Shown: positions 42,464-51,391, numbered from the stretch's first letter. The stretch: 58,506 nt of DNA from Actinomycetes bacterium (GCA_029546925.1 JAKPQM010000051.1:1-58506), one strand, 5' to 3'. A program made the numbers and translations. The notes: generated from the letters alone by a model not told the origin.

Positions 42464-43348
42464 ATGGCAAAGACAGCACTCATCCTCGAAGGTGGCGGAT
42501 ACCGCGGCATCTACACAGGCGGCGTGCTCGATGTCTTCATGGAACGCGGCGTCGAGCGCTTCTCATCCGTTTGGGGCGTCTCGGCCGGTGCGATGAACGC
42601 GGGGAACTTCCTTGCACGCCAGATGGGGCGCACCCTGCGCGTCATGCTCGCCTTCCGAGACGACCCGCGCCTCATGTCGCTCGTGTCGCTCGCCAAGACC
42701 GGCAACATCATCAATCCCGAGTTCATGTATGGCGAGATCCAGAACCATCTCGATCCTTTCGACAACGAAACCTTCAATGCCAACCCTACGCCCCTGTATG
42801 TGGTTGCCTCCGATGTGGTTTTCGGAGGGGCCGCATATCTTGCGGTGGACAAGATGCCCGATGATCTGCCCAAGATCCAGGCGTCGGCATCGCTTCCGGG
42901 CATCTCGCAGGTCGTCGAGATCGACGGCATGCGCCTTCTGGATGGCGGTACCGCAGACTCGGTGCCCTTCGCGGCTGCGCTCGGCCTCGAGGGTTCCAAT
43001 CCCCCGCAGGGATACGAGCCTGCGGATCGTGCGGTCGTGGTTCTCACGCAGGACCGCTCCTATCGCAAGCGCCTCGATTGTGAAAAACTTGCGATCCGCA
43101 CGCATCGCTATGATAATTTCCCGTATTTCCTCGAGGCGCTCAAGACGCGCGGACAGCGCTACAACGAGCAGCGAGAGCAGCTGTTCGAGCTGGAAGAACA
43201 GGGCAAAATCCTCGTGATTGCCCCCGATGAGCCCGTCACGGTGGGCGTCTCCGAAAAGGAGGGGGCGCCTCTTCTCGACCTCTATCTGCAGGGCCGCACC
43301 CAAGCAGAATCGAGGATAGAAGAAATTCGTGCGTTTATCTGCGATTGA
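42464..43348 (+). CDS. Patatin-like phospholipase
   Basis: This 294-residue hydrolase of the patatin/RssA family has the oxyanion loop EGGGYRG (residues 9-15), the nucleophile Ser40 in GVSAG and the catalytic Asp in LLDGGTADSVP. There is no signal peptide or membrane segment, so it acts in the cytoplasm, probably on lysophospholipid or acyl esters. ATG 42464 follows GCAGGAGGCG. It is a single gene divergent from the toxin-antitoxin pair. Confidence 0.92.
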   Translation: MAKTALILEGGGYRGIYTGGVLDVFMERGVERFSSVWGVSAGAMNAGNFLARQMGRTLRVMLAFRDDPRLMSLVSLAKTGNIINPEFMYGEIQNHLDPFDNETFNANPTPLYVVASDVVFGGAAYLAVDKMPDDLPKIQASASLPGISQVVEIDGMRLLDGGTADSVPFAAALGLEGSNPPQGYEPADRAVVVLTQDRSYRKRLDCEKLAIRTHRYDNFPYFLEALKTRGQRYNEQREQLFELEEQGKILVIAPDEPVTVGVSEKEGAPLLDLYLQGRTQAESRIEEIRAFICD

Positions 43349-43361
43349 GTTGTAGTACAAT
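43334..43361 (+). promoter_or_regulatory. Likely promoter of rplM-rpsI
   Basis: TACAAT (43356-43361) is a good -10. The best upstream partner is TTTATC (43334-43339, 16-bp spacing), which is weak. The following roughly 95-nt leader may carry ribosomal-protein autoregulation. Confidence 0.4.
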
Positions 43362-43457
43362 TTTGAAGCTTTCTTTGCAGAGCCCCGTAATCTCTGACAA
43401 GAAAATCCGCGTCGGTATGTCCAGATGCCGCCGCACCAACGCAAGTGGAGGAGTCAA

Positions 43458-43898
43458 GTGAAAAAGTCGACTCATTACGCCAAGGCGGGCGAAGTCGAGC
43501 GCAAGTGGGTGCTTATCGATGCCGATGGCCTCACACTCGGCCGTCTTGCCACCAAGGCTGCCACGATCCTTCGTGGTAAGGATAAGCCCCAGTTCACCCC
43601 CAACACCGATACGGGCGATTTCGTCGTTGTCATCAATGCCGACAAGGTCGTTCTCACCGGTGTCAAGGCCGACCACAAGCGCTATTGGCGCTACTCCGGC
43701 TGGCTGGGCGGCCTCAAGTTCGAGTCGTTCAAGGATGCCATGGCCGCTCATCCCGAGCGCGTCATCGAGCACGCCATCAAGGGCATGCTTCCCAAGACCA
43801 CGCTTGGCCGCAAGCAGGGCATGAAGCTCAAGGTCTATGCCGGCCCCGAGCACCCGCATGCGGCTCAGAATCCCGTCAAGATCGAAGTGGAGGCATAA
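43458..43898 (+). CDS. rplM: 50S ribosomal protein L13
   Basis: This 146-residue protein assembles early into the large subunit. The features [20 protein letters not shown], the [20 protein letters not shown] segment and [20 protein letters not shown] are the L13 signature. GTG 43458 is preferred because AGTGGAGGAG lies immediately upstream at good distance. rpsI follows 3 bp later, the universal order. Confidence 0.97.
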   Translation: MKKSTHYAKAGEVERKWVLIDADGLTLGRLATKAATILRGKDKPQFTPNTDTGDFVVVINADKVVLTGVKADHKRYWRYSGWLGGLKFESFKDAMAAHPERVIEHAIKGMLPKTTLGRKQGMKLKVYAGPEHPHAAQNPVKIEVEA

Positions 43899-43901
43899 GC
43901 G

Positions 43902-44297
43902 ATGGCTGACAACACCGTAACCTATTGGGGCACCGGTCGTCGTAAGGAGGCCGTCGCCCGTGTCCGTCTCGTTCCCGGAACCGGCAAGCTTATCTGCAAT
44001 GGCAAAGATGGCATGGCCTACTTCGGCCGCGACCGTCTCGTCGAGGGTGCTCTTGCACCGCTCAAGCTCACCGAGACTGCCGACGCATTCGATGTGTTCG
44101 CCAATCTCGATGGCGGCGGCATCACCGGTCAGGCCGGCGCCCTGCGCCTCGGCATCGCCCGCGCCCTTCTCGAGGCTGGCGACTACCGCGGCGAGCTCAA
44201 GAAAGCCGGCTACCTCACCCGCGATTCCCGCGCGGTCGAGCGTAAGAAGTACGGTCTGAAGAAGGCTCGCAAGCGTCCGCAGTTCTCCAAGCGCTAG
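43902..44297 (+). CDS. rpsI: 30S ribosomal protein S9
   Basis: This 131-residue protein contains [20 protein letters not shown] near the N-terminus and ends [18 protein letters not shown], the basic tail that reaches the P-site tRNA. It is co-transcribed with rplM and ends just before a rho-independent terminator. Confidence 0.98.
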   Translation: MADNTVTYWGTGRRKEAVARVRLVPGTGKLICNGKDGMAYFGRDRLVEGALAPLKLTETADAFDVFANLDGGGITGQAGALRLGIARALLEAGDYRGELKKAGYLTRDSRAVERKKYGLKKARKRPQFSKR

Positions 44298-44325
44298 CAC
44301 CTCTCGAGCATATATGCACGTACGG

Positions 44326-44353
44326 GCCCGTCGCATCTGCGGCGGGCTTTTTT
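44326..44353 (+). terminator. Rho-independent terminator of rplM-rpsI
   Basis: GCCCGTCGC and GCGGCGGGC form a 9-bp stem with one wobble and a 4-nt loop, followed by TTTTTT. Confidence 0.9.
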
Positions 44354-44373
44354 CTTCGGGCTGCGCGTTGCGA

Positions 44374-44491
44374 TGCACACCGGGGACGGTCCTTCCTGTG
44401 CATAGCGACAACATCTTTGCACAGGAAGGACCGTCCCCGGTGTGCATCCATCTTTGGAAAAATGCACAGGAAGGACCGTCCCCGGTGTGCA
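44374..44491. repeat. Three copies of a 29-nt interspersed repeat
   Basis: The 29-nt unit begins TGCACAGGAAGGACCGTCCC and ends with CGGTGTGCA. It occurs in plus orientation at 44418-44446 and 44463-44491 and inverted at 44374-44402. All three are identical. The copies at 44374 and 44463 are both followed by TAGCGACAA. The unit has inverted ends (TGCACA/TGTGCA). The GGGGACGGTCCTTC core is common in intergenic repeats of Coriobacteriia and some Firmicutes. Confidence 0.85.
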
Positions 44492-44548
44492 TAGCGACAA
44501 AAGAACGGGAACCTCCGCGCTATCGCAGCTGTAAATTTGGATGTGCGG

Positions 44549-44767
44549 CTACTTGTTATCGTCGTCGAATTCCGACCAGCCGCTCTCGTCGTCATCGAAG
44601 AAATCCCAGTCGTCCTCGGACTTCTCGTGGTTGAAATACTGCTTGCGCGTGCAGCGCTCAAGCACGAACGCGATGATCAGGAATACGACGATGCCACCCC
44701 CGATGAGGGTCAGAACACCCGCTCGCTCATTGAAGAGCCATGAGAAAAACCTGGTAAGTGCTTCCAT
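44549..44767 (-). CDS. Small membrane protein with acidic tail
   Basis: This 72-residue protein starts [20 protein letters not shown], has one transmembrane segment (about residues 20-42) and a highly acidic, tryptophan- and aspartate-rich cytoplasmic tail ([20 protein letters not shown]). ATG 44767 has GCAGGAGGTCGGCAT in front. It diverges from serS across a perfect 18-bp palindrome. I do not recognise the family. Confidence 0.75.
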   Translation of the reverse strand: MEALTRFFSWLFNERAGVLTLIGGGIVVFLIIAFVLERCTRKQYFNHEKSEDDWDFFDDDESGWSEFDDDNK

Positions 44768-44801
44768 ATGCCGACCTCCTGCGGGGCTGCGTCTGCGCAC
44801 C

Positions 44802-44819
44802 TACAAGTATATACTTGTA
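44802..44819. promoter_or_regulatory. Perfect palindrome between serS and the small membrane protein gene
   Basis: TACAAGTATATACTTGTA is a perfect 18-bp palindrome in the 97-bp divergent spacer. It could be an operator for an unknown regulator, and its TATACT/TATACT cores could also be overlapping -10 elements for both strands. Confidence 0.6.
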
Positions 44820-44864
44820 CAACGGCTCGAATCGGCTGGGAGCTCAACGAAGACAGGAGTGGCT

Positions 44865-46148
44865 ATGCTCGATATCAGGTTTGTGCGCGAGAATCCCGAC
44901 GTGGTCGATAAGGCCATGGCGTCCCGCAACTCGTCTTGGGATCGCGAGGCCTTCTTCGAGCTTGACGAGTCCCGTCGCGCCTACATCACCGAAGTCGAAC
45001 AGCTCCAAGCCGAGCGCAATGCGCTTTCCAAGCAGATCGGACAGCTCATGAAGGAGGGCAGGGCCGACGAGGCGGAAGCCGTCAAGGCCTCGGTTGCCGC
45101 CGGCAAAGAGCGTATCGCCGAGCTCGATGAGAAGCGCATCCAGGCAGACGATGCCCTGCGCGACCTCGTGTGCCGCATCCCAAACATCCCCGATGCCGAC
45201 GTGCCCTACGGTCTCGACGATTCCGAGAATATCGAGGTACGCCGCTGGGGTGCGCCGCGTGAATTCGACTTCGAGCCTAAGGCTCACTGGGATCTCGGTC
45301 CCGAGCTGGGCATGATCGACTTCGATCGCGGCGTCAAGCTCGCCGGCTCGCGCTTCTACGTACTCGGCGGCCAAGGCGCCCGCCTCGAGCGTGCGCTCAT
45401 CAACTTCATGCTCGAGACCCATGCCGCAGCCGGCTTCAAAGAGTGGTGGCCGCCCGTCATCGCGAACCGCGACACCATGTTCGGCACGGGCCAGCTGCCC
45501 AAGTTCGAGGAGGACGCCTTCCACGTGGGCGGCGATAGGTTCCTCATCCCCACCGCCGAAGTCGCCCTCACCAACCTCCACCGCGACGAGACGCTCGACG
45601 CGAGCCAGCTCCCGCTGTGGTACACCGCTTTCACCCCCTGCTTCCGCGAGGAGGCGGGCAGCGCCGGCCGCGACACCCGCGGCATCATCCGCGTCCACCA
45701 GTTCGACAAGGTCGAGATGGTCAAATTCGCTGCACCGGACGATTCCATGAACCAGCTCGAGTCCATGACCGCCGAGGCTGAGACCATCCTCCAGCTCCTC
45801 GAGCTCCCGTACCGCGTGGTCACGCTCTGCACGGGCGACATCGGCTTCTCTGCCTGCAAGACCTACGATCTCGAGGTGTGGCTGCCCAGCTACAACAGCT
45901 ATAAGGAGATCTCCTCCTGCTCTAACTGCGGGGATTTCCAAGCACGCCGCGCCAACATCAAGTACCGCGATCCGGCCAGCTTCAAGGGCACGCGGTTCGT
46001 GCACACCCTGAACGGCTCCGGGCTTGCCGTGGGACGCACCATGGCCGCCATCATGGAGAACTTCCAGAACGCCGACGGCACCATCACGGTTCCCGAGGCG
46101 CTGCGTCCCTTCATGGGCGGCACCGAGGTCATCACGCGCGAATCATAG
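44865..46148 (+). CDS. serS: Seryl-tRNA synthetase
   Basis: This 427-residue class II synthetase charges tRNA-Ser. The N-terminal coiled-coil arm runs over about residues 30-100 ([20 protein letters not shown]). The class II motifs are present: motif 2, [20 protein letters not shown], and motif 3, [20 protein letters not shown] 44865 follows ACAGGAGTGGCT. The leader is too short for a T-box. Confidence 0.97.
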   Translation: MLDIRFVRENPDVVDKAMASRNSSWDREAFFELDESRRAYITEVEQLQAERNALSKQIGQLMKEGRADEAEAVKASVAAGKERIAELDEKRIQADDALRDLVCRIPNIPDADVPYGLDDSENIEVRRWGAPREFDFEPKAHWDLGPELGMIDFDRGVKLAGSRFYVLGGQGARLERALINFMLETHAAAGFKEWWPPVIANRDTMFGTGQLPKFEEDAFHVGGDRFLIPTAEVALTNLHRDETLDASQLPLWYTAFTPCFREEAGSAGRDTRGIIRVHQFDKVEMVKFAAPDDSMNQLESMTAEAETILQLLELPYRVVTLCTGDIGFSACKTYDLEVWLPSYNSYKEISSCSNCGDFQARRANIKYRDPASFKGTRFVHTLNGSGLAVGRTMAAIMENFQNADGTITVPEALRPFMGGTEVITRES

Positions 46149-46173
46149 GCGCGCCTCTTCCAACGGTCGTTCG

Positions 46174-46200
46174 AACAGCCTCGTTTCCTGCGGGGCTGTT
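46174..46200 (+). terminator. Terminator of serS
   Basis: AACAGCCTCG and CGGGGCTGTT form a 10-bp stem with one G-T pair and a 7-nt loop, followed by TCAT, 26 bp after the stop. Confidence 0.6.
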
Positions 46201-46280
46201 TCATATCCACGTCGTATCCCACACGACAATCTGCCGGTCGTATACGCGGGCCATGCGGCAGGGGGTTTCTGTCCGGAGCG

Positions 46281-46300
46281 ATACGTACACTTGTTCGTAT
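46281..46300. promoter_or_regulatory. Imperfect palindrome upstream of the 46325 gene
   Basis: ATACGTACACTTGTTCGTAT matches its reverse complement at 16 of 20 positions (ATACGnACAnnTGTnCGTAT). It overlaps a possible -10 TATAGT at 46298-46303 and ends 24 bp before the ATG. This looks like an operator-promoter. Confidence 0.5.
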
Positions 46301-46324
46301 AGTAGCTACGGACAAGGAGGAGCT

Positions 46325-46699
46325 ATGCATGTCGCCGAACAAATCCTGATTGCCCGCTCTGCGTTTCCCGACGAGGTGCGCACCGTGTACCTCGTCCCAT
46401 CAGCGCGGGGAGGCGTGCAGCTTCTGCAGTACAGTTGGGGGCGCCTCACCCGGCTCGCCTTCGGCGACGACATCGTCTGCCTCAGGCTCTCGCTCGACGA
46501 GCGGGCACTTTCCCAACTCGCCGCGCGGTTGGGCTGGGGGAGCGATCTTCCCCGCGGATTCGCGGCGTTCTTCGGTCAGGATGATGCCCTGCTGGTCGAT
46601 CTCCTCGATATCTGCGATCGAGAAGGGATCGCCTATGGGTTCTGCAGCGTGGGCGGCAGTACGGGCACGATGGTCCGCAGGAGGGGGTCGGCTGGCTAG
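46325..46699 (+). CDS. Hypothetical protein, 124 residues
   Basis: This protein of unknown function starts MHVAEQILIARSAFPDEVRT and contains mixed alpha/beta sequence with no signal or membrane segment. ATG 46325 follows ACAAGGAGGAGCT, and a palindromic promoter region lies upstream, so expression is likely. It is convergent with the membrane protein ending at 46741. No catalytic motif is recognised. The GGSTGTMVRRRG end is glycine- and arginine-rich. Confidence 0.65.
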   Translation: MHVAEQILIARSAFPDEVRTVYLVPSARGGVQLLQYSWGRLTRLAFGDDIVCLRLSLDERALSQLAARLGWGSDLPRGFAAFFGQDDALLVDLLDICDREGIAYGFCSVGGSTGTMVRRRGSAG

Positions 46700-46740
46700 C
46701 GGCGTGGCGGGGAACGGTTTGAGCGGCGCTGGCGACCCGT

Positions 46741-48270
46741 TCAGGATTGCGGCTTCTCGGTTCCTTCGGACGGTGGGACCCCCTCAGAACCTTGGGTCTG
46801 GTCTGCGCTTTCGGCTTGATCGTCGTTTCCGGGGGAGTCGGCCGGCACAGGCTGTACGAGCGTGAGCTCGTAGACATCTGCGTAAATGACGCTGTTCTGG
46901 TAGGGGACGAGGATGAAGGTATCCTCGAAGCGGTGCTCGGTGGTGATCGTGGCCGTTACCGCCGCCTCGTCTGCTGAAGAACCGAATACGAGGGTGATCG
47001 AGACGGTTCCTCCTGCGGTTTCGGGAAGCGTGGCGATAAAGGTCGCCTCGCCCTCCATCGGGGTGTCTTTAGGCTCGTAGAGGGTTGCGGTGAAGGGCAC
47101 CGCCTCGAGCACGGTGTCACCCTTGGTGGTGTCGCTATCCGCCTCGGGGTTGCGATGGTAGTGCACCACTGCGGAGAGCGTGCCCGAGATACGCGCTCCG
47201 GAACCCGTGTCCTCCCAGGAGGTGATGGTAAGCGAAAGGGGCGTCGATCCGCCTGCGAGGCACTTGGCGCCGCTGCTTACCGTCTGGCTTTTGAAGGCTC
47301 CCTCCCAGGTGCCGAGTAACGGGTCGAAGCGGCGTACCCATGCGTCATCGGTCACATTTGCCTCGGTCAGCTCCCAGAGACCATTGCCCTGCATGAACGT
47401 GAAGGTCGCTACGATATCGCACTCGTAGGCCGAGAAGCGCCCGCCCTTGCGGGCGTGGATGGTCAGGGTGTCGGTCTGGGCACCCTCGTCGAAGGTGGAG
47501 CTCGTCACCTCGCAGGCGGCTCCTTCGTAGATGGTGGCGAGCGAGGGGGCGCCTTCCCCTGCGGGGACGGCGTTGCTGGCTCGTTCGAGCAGCTGCCCGA
47601 TGTTGCGCAGGACTTTTTTCTGGTTGACGCCGCGTGTGGCAAGGTAGGAGACCTGCTCGTTGCTCACGATGCCGGCATCGATCCACGCTTGGTTTTGCCT
47701 GGCGTAGCCCAAGGTCGCGGTTTTGGTGGCGATGACCGACTCGTTCTGGTAGTTGATCATGACGTCTGCGGTTGCGTAGCTGGTGGCGGCAAAGGTCTCC
47801 TCGAGCTCTGCCCCCTCGGGCGCATGGTCGCTATGCTGGCGTGCACCCACTGTGACTTGGGTGGAGATAAGGCGGCTATCGTCGCCGAAATAGCCGCCGC
47901 TGTAGGTGGGGGCCTCGATACGCTTGCGCGCGTCCTCTTCGATGAAGGCGAGGTCGGGGAGGTTGCTGCTGCGCCGCCATGCGAGGGCGAGGAATCCAAC
48001 GACGACGATACTCACCAGCACGAGGACGGCAGTTCCGCGCGGATGGCGCTTCACGTAGTTCCTGACGTCGGCGAGGCCGCGATTATGCTTTTGCGCGGGA
48101 ATCTTGGCAGCTCCTGCATCCTTCTCGGACGCATCTTCTGTATCCGCGACAGGCGGGCGCTCGACGGTCTCGGCGATACCGTCGCCGTCCTTTTCGGATT
48201 CCATGGCCTTGCCGATGATGTCGGTGGGCTTGGTGCCGTGGGGATCTTCTGTCAAGGTGTCTGTATCCAT
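46741..48270 (-). CDS. Membrane-anchored extracytoplasmic protein of unknown function
   Basis: This 509-residue protein has an acidic cytoplasmic N-terminus, one transmembrane segment (about residues 82-99, RGTAVLVLVSIVVVGFLALA) and a large outside domain. That domain contains beta-rich repeats (TLTIHARKGGRFSAYECDIV, SLTITSWEDTGSGARISGTL) and ends in a Glu/Ser/Pro-rich tail. ATG 48270 is the best start but has only a weak AGAGGGT ribosome-binding site. I do not recognise the domains. It may act in envelope or stress response. Confidence 0.75.
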   Translation of the reverse strand: MDTDTLTEDPHGTKPTDIIGKAMESEKDGDGIAETVERPPVADTEDASEKDAGAAKIPAQKHNRGLADVRNYVKRHPRGTAVLVLVSIVVVGFLALAWRRSSNLPDLAFIEEDARKRIEAPTYSGGYFGDDSRLISTQVTVGARQHSDHAPEGAELEETFAATSYATADVMINYQNESVIATKTATLGYARQNQAWIDAGIVSNEQVSYLATRGVNQKKVLRNIGQLLERASNAVPAGEGAPSLATIYEGAACEVTSSTFDEGAQTDTLTIHARKGGRFSAYECDIVATFTFMQGNGLWELTEANVTDDAWVRRFDPLLGTWEGAFKSQTVSSGAKCLAGGSTPLSLTITSWEDTGSGARISGTLSAVVHYHRNPEADSDTTKGDTVLEAVPFTATLYEPKDTPMEGEATFIATLPETAGGTVSITLVFGSSADEAAVTATITTEHRFEDTFILVPYQNSVIYADVYELTLVQPVPADSPGNDDQAESADQTQGSEGVPPSEGTEKPQS

Positions 48271-48337
48271 ACCGATAGTGTACCCTCTACGGCGTCTCCA
48301 TGTCGCCTCATCCCCGCGAATAAAACAGCACGTCACG

Positions 48338-48346
48338 TGGTATCAT
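48338..48346 (+). promoter_or_regulatory. Extended -10 promoter of prfA
   Basis: TGGTATCAT is an extended -10 (TGnTATCAT) about 52 bp upstream of the prfA start, identical to that at 37792. No good -35 is seen. A GCGCCG-TATG-CGGCGC hairpin (48364-48379) precedes the ribosome-binding site. Confidence 0.5.
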
Positions 48347-48397
48347 TCCTACGCTGACACTTCGCGCCGTATGCGGCGCTTCCCTAAGGAGACCATC

Positions 48398-49465
48398 ATG
48401 CAGGACAAACTCAAGAAGCTCCTCGAAGCCTACGGGGAGCTTGAGAAGAAGCTGGTCGATCCTGAGGTCGTTTCCGATCCCAAGGAATACGCACGTCTCG
48501 CCAAAGAGCACGCCAGCCAGTCTGAGCTTGCGGGCAAGGCATGCGAATACCTGGGCGCGCTCGATGATATCGAGGCCGCCAAGGAGATGCAGCGCGAGAC
48601 CACCGACCCCGATGAGAAGGCCCTGCTGCAGGATGAGATTGCCGAGAACGAGGCGAAGCTTCCCGCACTCGAGGAAGACATCAAGTTCATGCTCATCCCC
48701 GGCGATCCCAACGACGAGAAGGACACGATTGTGGAGATCCGGGGCGCTGCAGGCGGCGATGAGGCCGCCATCTTCGCAGGCGATCTTTTCAAGATGTACG
48801 AGCGTTTCGCCGCTGCACATGGCTGGAAGATCGATGTGCTCTCGTCGAGCCCATCGGAGGCCGGGGGCTTCAAGACCATAGAGTTCAAGGTTACGGGCAA
48901 GAAGGTCTACTCGGTCATGAAGTACGAGAGCGGCGTGCACCGCGTGCAGCGCGTTCCCAAGACCGAGAGCCAGGGCCGCATCCAAACCTCCACGGCCACC
49001 GTGGTCGTGCTGCCCGAGGCCGATGAGATCGACATCCAGATCAACGCCGAGGATCTGCGTATCGACACCTACTGCGCCTCCGGCCCCGGCGGCCAGGGCG
49101 TCAACACCACCTATTCGGCCGTGCGCATCACCCACCTGCCCACCAATACCGTGGTGCAGTCGCAGGACCAGCGCAGCCAGATCCAGAACCGCGAGGTCTG
49201 CATGCAGATGCTGCGCGCCCGCCTCTTCGAGATGGAGCTCGAGAAGCAGCAGGCCGAGCAGGGCGCCACGCGCCTCTCGCAGATCGGCCACGGCAATCGC
49301 AGCGAGAAGATCCGCACCTACAACCAGCCTCAGGATCGCGTGACCGACCACCGCATCGGTTTCAACGGCACCTACAACGGCGTCCTTCTGGGCGATACGC
49401 TGCAGGGCGTCATCGACGCCCTCGCCGCTGCCGATCGCGCGGAGCGCCTCGCAGCTTCGGTGTAA
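48398..49465 (+). CDS. prfA: Peptide chain release factor 1
   Basis: This 355-residue factor reads UAA/UAG and releases the protein chain. It has the GGQ motif in ASGPGGQGVNTTYSAVRITH for peptidyl-tRNA hydrolysis. Its other RF1 features are the HRVQRVPKTESQGRIQTSTA segment and EIRGAAGGDEAAIFAGDLFK. ATG 48398 follows TAAGGAGACC. prmC, which methylates the GGQ glutamine, follows 291 bp downstream. Confidence 0.97.
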   Translation: MQDKLKKLLEAYGELEKKLVDPEVVSDPKEYARLAKEHASQSELAGKACEYLGALDDIEAAKEMQRETTDPDEKALLQDEIAENEAKLPALEEDIKFMLIPGDPNDEKDTIVEIRGAAGGDEAAIFAGDLFKMYERFAAAHGWKIDVLSSSPSEAGGFKTIEFKVTGKKVYSVMKYESGVHRVQRVPKTESQGRIQTSTATVVVLPEADEIDIQINAEDLRIDTYCASGPGGQGVNTTYSAVRITHLPTNTVVQSQDQRSQIQNREVCMQMLRARLFEMELEKQQAEQGATRLSQIGHGNRSEKIRTYNQPQDRVTDHRIGFNGTYNGVLLGDTLQGVIDALAAADRAERLAASV

Positions 49466-49756
49466 GACTACCCGCCGCCGCTCATGCACGGATACAGCCC
49501 GGATCTGACTAAAACCCCGCTTATTCCGCGTTTGAAGGGTTGCAATCTGCCATCGGAGAGATATCCGGCTTACGTTTGCGCAGGTCATCGGGACGCCTAT
49601 GGAGCCTCTATGAGCAGGGTGCACCCAAAAAACGTGGAACAAATGGGGTTTTGGTTGAATCAGGAGCATTTTTCTGCCAACAGCCGCTCCGGCCTGCGGC
49701 GGCGCGGCGCTGTCGTACAATCGTGTACTGGTCTTCGGTGTGGGAGGGAGCGGCTG
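49466..49756. other. Intergenic region between prfA and prmC
   Basis: No gene is seen. 49513-49603 resembles the left arm and loop of the inverted repeat at 29533 (shared CTTATTCCGC, GCCATCGG and CGTTTGCGCAG blocks). At 49715-49728 the palindrome GTACAATCGTGTAC contains a TACAAT -10 that may drive prmC. Confidence 0.45.
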
Positions 49757-50644
49757 GTGCCAGCCGAGAACAACATCTGGACAGTCAAGCGCATACTCGA
49801 CTGGACGGTCGAATACCTTGAGCGCAAGGGCGACGAGCGTCCGCGCCTCTCGGCGGAATGGCTGCTCTCGGCTGCGACCGGGCTTTCCCGCGTGGAGATC
49901 TATATCAACTTCGATAGACCGCTCGCGCCCGAGGAGCTCGCGCTCATGCGCGGAGGCATCCAGCGCCGTGCGGCGGGGGAACCTTTGCAATACGTGACGG
50001 GCGAGATGCCCTTCAGGCACATCGTGCTTCGCTGCGAACCCGGCGTTCTGATTCCGCGTCCCGAGACGGAGGTGCTGGTCGATGCCGTGCTCGAGGAGCT
50101 TGAGGGCCGCGAGCTGCCCCGCGTGCTCGATCTCTGCACGGGTACGGGCTGCATCGCGCTTTCGATAGCGGGCGAGCACCCCGATACCGTGGTGGTCGCG
50201 ACCGATATCTCGCCGGCTGCGACGGCGCTCGCGGAACGCAATGCGCGCGCCCTGGGGCTCGAAGGATGGGTTGACGTGCTCGAATGCGATCTTGCCGATG
50301 CCGTGGCATCCGAATTTGCGGGGACGTTCGACGTGCTCGTGAGCAATCCGCCCTACATCCCCAGCGACGTTCTCGCCGAGCGGGTTCCGGCCGAGGTGCG
50401 CGACTTCGAGCCTGCGCTCGCCCTCGATGGGGGAGCGGACGGCCTTGCCGTGTTCCAGCGCATCCTCGGACTCGCGCCGGGCATGCTCGTGCCAGGCGGC
50501 CTGCTTGCCTGCGAGCTCTTCGAGGATGCGCTCGGTGCGGCAGCCGAACTTGTTCGTGCGGAAGAAGGCTGGGATCGCGTGGAAGTGCGCGAGGACCTCA
50601 CGCATAGGCCACGCATTCTCCTCGCCCGGCGAAAGAGGGCGTGA
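49757..50644 (+). CDS. prmC: Release-factor glutamine methyltransferase
   Basis: This 295-residue SAM-dependent enzyme methylates the GGQ glutamine of release factors. The AdoMet motif is VLDLCTGTGCIALSIAG, and the substrate-amide motif is VSNPPYIP. The N-terminal helical domain includes the PLQYVTGEMPF segment. GTG 49757 follows GGGAGGGAGCGG. The gene is followed after 1 bp by the threonylcarbamoyl-AMP synthase gene, a common operon in Gram-positive bacteria. Confidence 0.94.
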   Translation: MPAENNIWTVKRILDWTVEYLERKGDERPRLSAEWLLSAATGLSRVEIYINFDRPLAPEELALMRGGIQRRAAGEPLQYVTGEMPFRHIVLRCEPGVLIPRPETEVLVDAVLEELEGRELPRVLDLCTGTGCIALSIAGEHPDTVVVATDISPAATALAERNARALGLEGWVDVLECDLADAVASEFAGTFDVLVSNPPYIPSDVLAERVPAEVRDFEPALALDGGADGLAVFQRILGLAPGMLVPGGLLACELFEDALGAAAELVRAEEGWDRVEVREDLTHRPRILLARRKRA

Positions 50645-50645
50645 G

Positions 50646-51281
50646 ATGGGCCGCTTGCTGATCGTCGACCAGATGCATCCCGACCGCACGGCCGTCGATC
50701 AGGCTGTGGCTGCGCTCGCATCCGGCGGGGTGCTCGTCATGCCCACCGATTCCGTGTACGGCATCGGTTGCGCTGCACAGCCCGGCAATCCCGGCCACGA
50801 GCGCATCTTTGCGATCAAGCGCCGCGATCGTGCGCAGACCCTGCCGTGGCTCATCGCCGATGCGGGCGATCTCATGCGCTATGCCGTCGATCTCACGCCC
50901 GCCTCCCTTGCTCTTGCGACCGCGTTCTGGCCCGGTGCTCTTACGCTGGTAGTACGGGCATCCGAGGAGGTCGCGCCCGAGTATCGCAGTGCCGACGGGA
51001 CCATCGCGCTCCGTCTTCCCAACTCCAACCTCGTGCGCGAGATCGCCCGCCGTGCCGGCTGCGCGCTAGCCGCGACCAGTGCGAACACACACGGCGAGTC
51101 AGCCGCCATCTCGGGCGAGGCGGTCGAGCCCCGCATCGTGGAGGCCGCTGATCTCACGCTCGATGCAGGCCCCGCGCCCCTTGCCGCCGTCTCGACGATC
51201 GTGGATGTCACGGGCGTCGAACCGATCATCCTGCGCGAGGGCGCCATCTCGCGCGAACACGTGAGGGGAGCGCTGGCATAG
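50646..51281 (+). CDS. L-threonylcarbamoyladenylate synthase (Sua5/YciO/YrdC)
   Basis: This 211-residue protein of the TsaC/YrdC family makes threonylcarbamoyl-AMP from Thr, bicarbonate and ATP for the t6A37 modification of tRNAs that read ANN codons. The features GGVLVMPTDSVYGIGCAAQP, FAIKRRD...PWLI, FWPGALTLVVRA and ATSANTHGESA are typical. It lacks the extra C-terminal Sua5 domain. Start ATG 50646 is one base after the prmC stop. Confidence 0.92.
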   Translation: MGRLLIVDQMHPDRTAVDQAVAALASGGVLVMPTDSVYGIGCAAQPGNPGHERIFAIKRRDRAQTLPWLIADAGDLMRYAVDLTPASLALATAFWPGALTLVVRASEEVAPEYRSADGTIALRLPNSNLVREIARRAGCALAATSANTHGESAAISGEAVEPRIVEAADLTLDAGPAPLAAVSTIVDVTGVEPIILREGAISREHVRGALA

Positions 51282-51332
51282 CTTGGGTATCGCGGTGCCT
51301 GTTATGGAGGTGCTGTGGGCTTCCGACACGTG

Positions 51333-51346
51333 ATCGGATCCGATCG
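51333..51346. promoter_or_regulatory. Perfect 14-bp palindrome upstream of the cystatin-like gene
   Basis: GATCGGATCCGATC is a perfect palindrome 45 bp before the lipoprotein start and 51 bp after the previous stop. It may be an operator, or just a small hairpin. Confidence 0.35.
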
Positions 51347-51391
51347 TGGTACAGGTAAGGCGGGAATCGTCGCTCGGAAAGGATGGAACAC

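Noticed and set aside
44374-44491. CRISPR-like array of 29-nt repeats
   Set aside because: Only three copies, one inverted, with unequal spacers of 15-16 nt and no cas genes; it fits an interspersed palindromic repeat instead.
44768-44864. T-box riboswitch in the serS leader
   Set aside because: The spacer is only about 97 bp and contains a palindrome rather than the T-box specifier and terminator structures.
49484-49756. Longer N-terminus for PrmC
   Set aside because: It reads through a repeat-like region and lacks homology; GTG 49757 has a strong ribosome-binding site and gives the normal length.
48308-50689. 793-codon open frame on the minus strand opposite prfA and prmC
   Set aside because: Both prfA and prmC have clear catalytic motifs on the plus strand; the antisense protein is low-complexity and spans gene boundaries.
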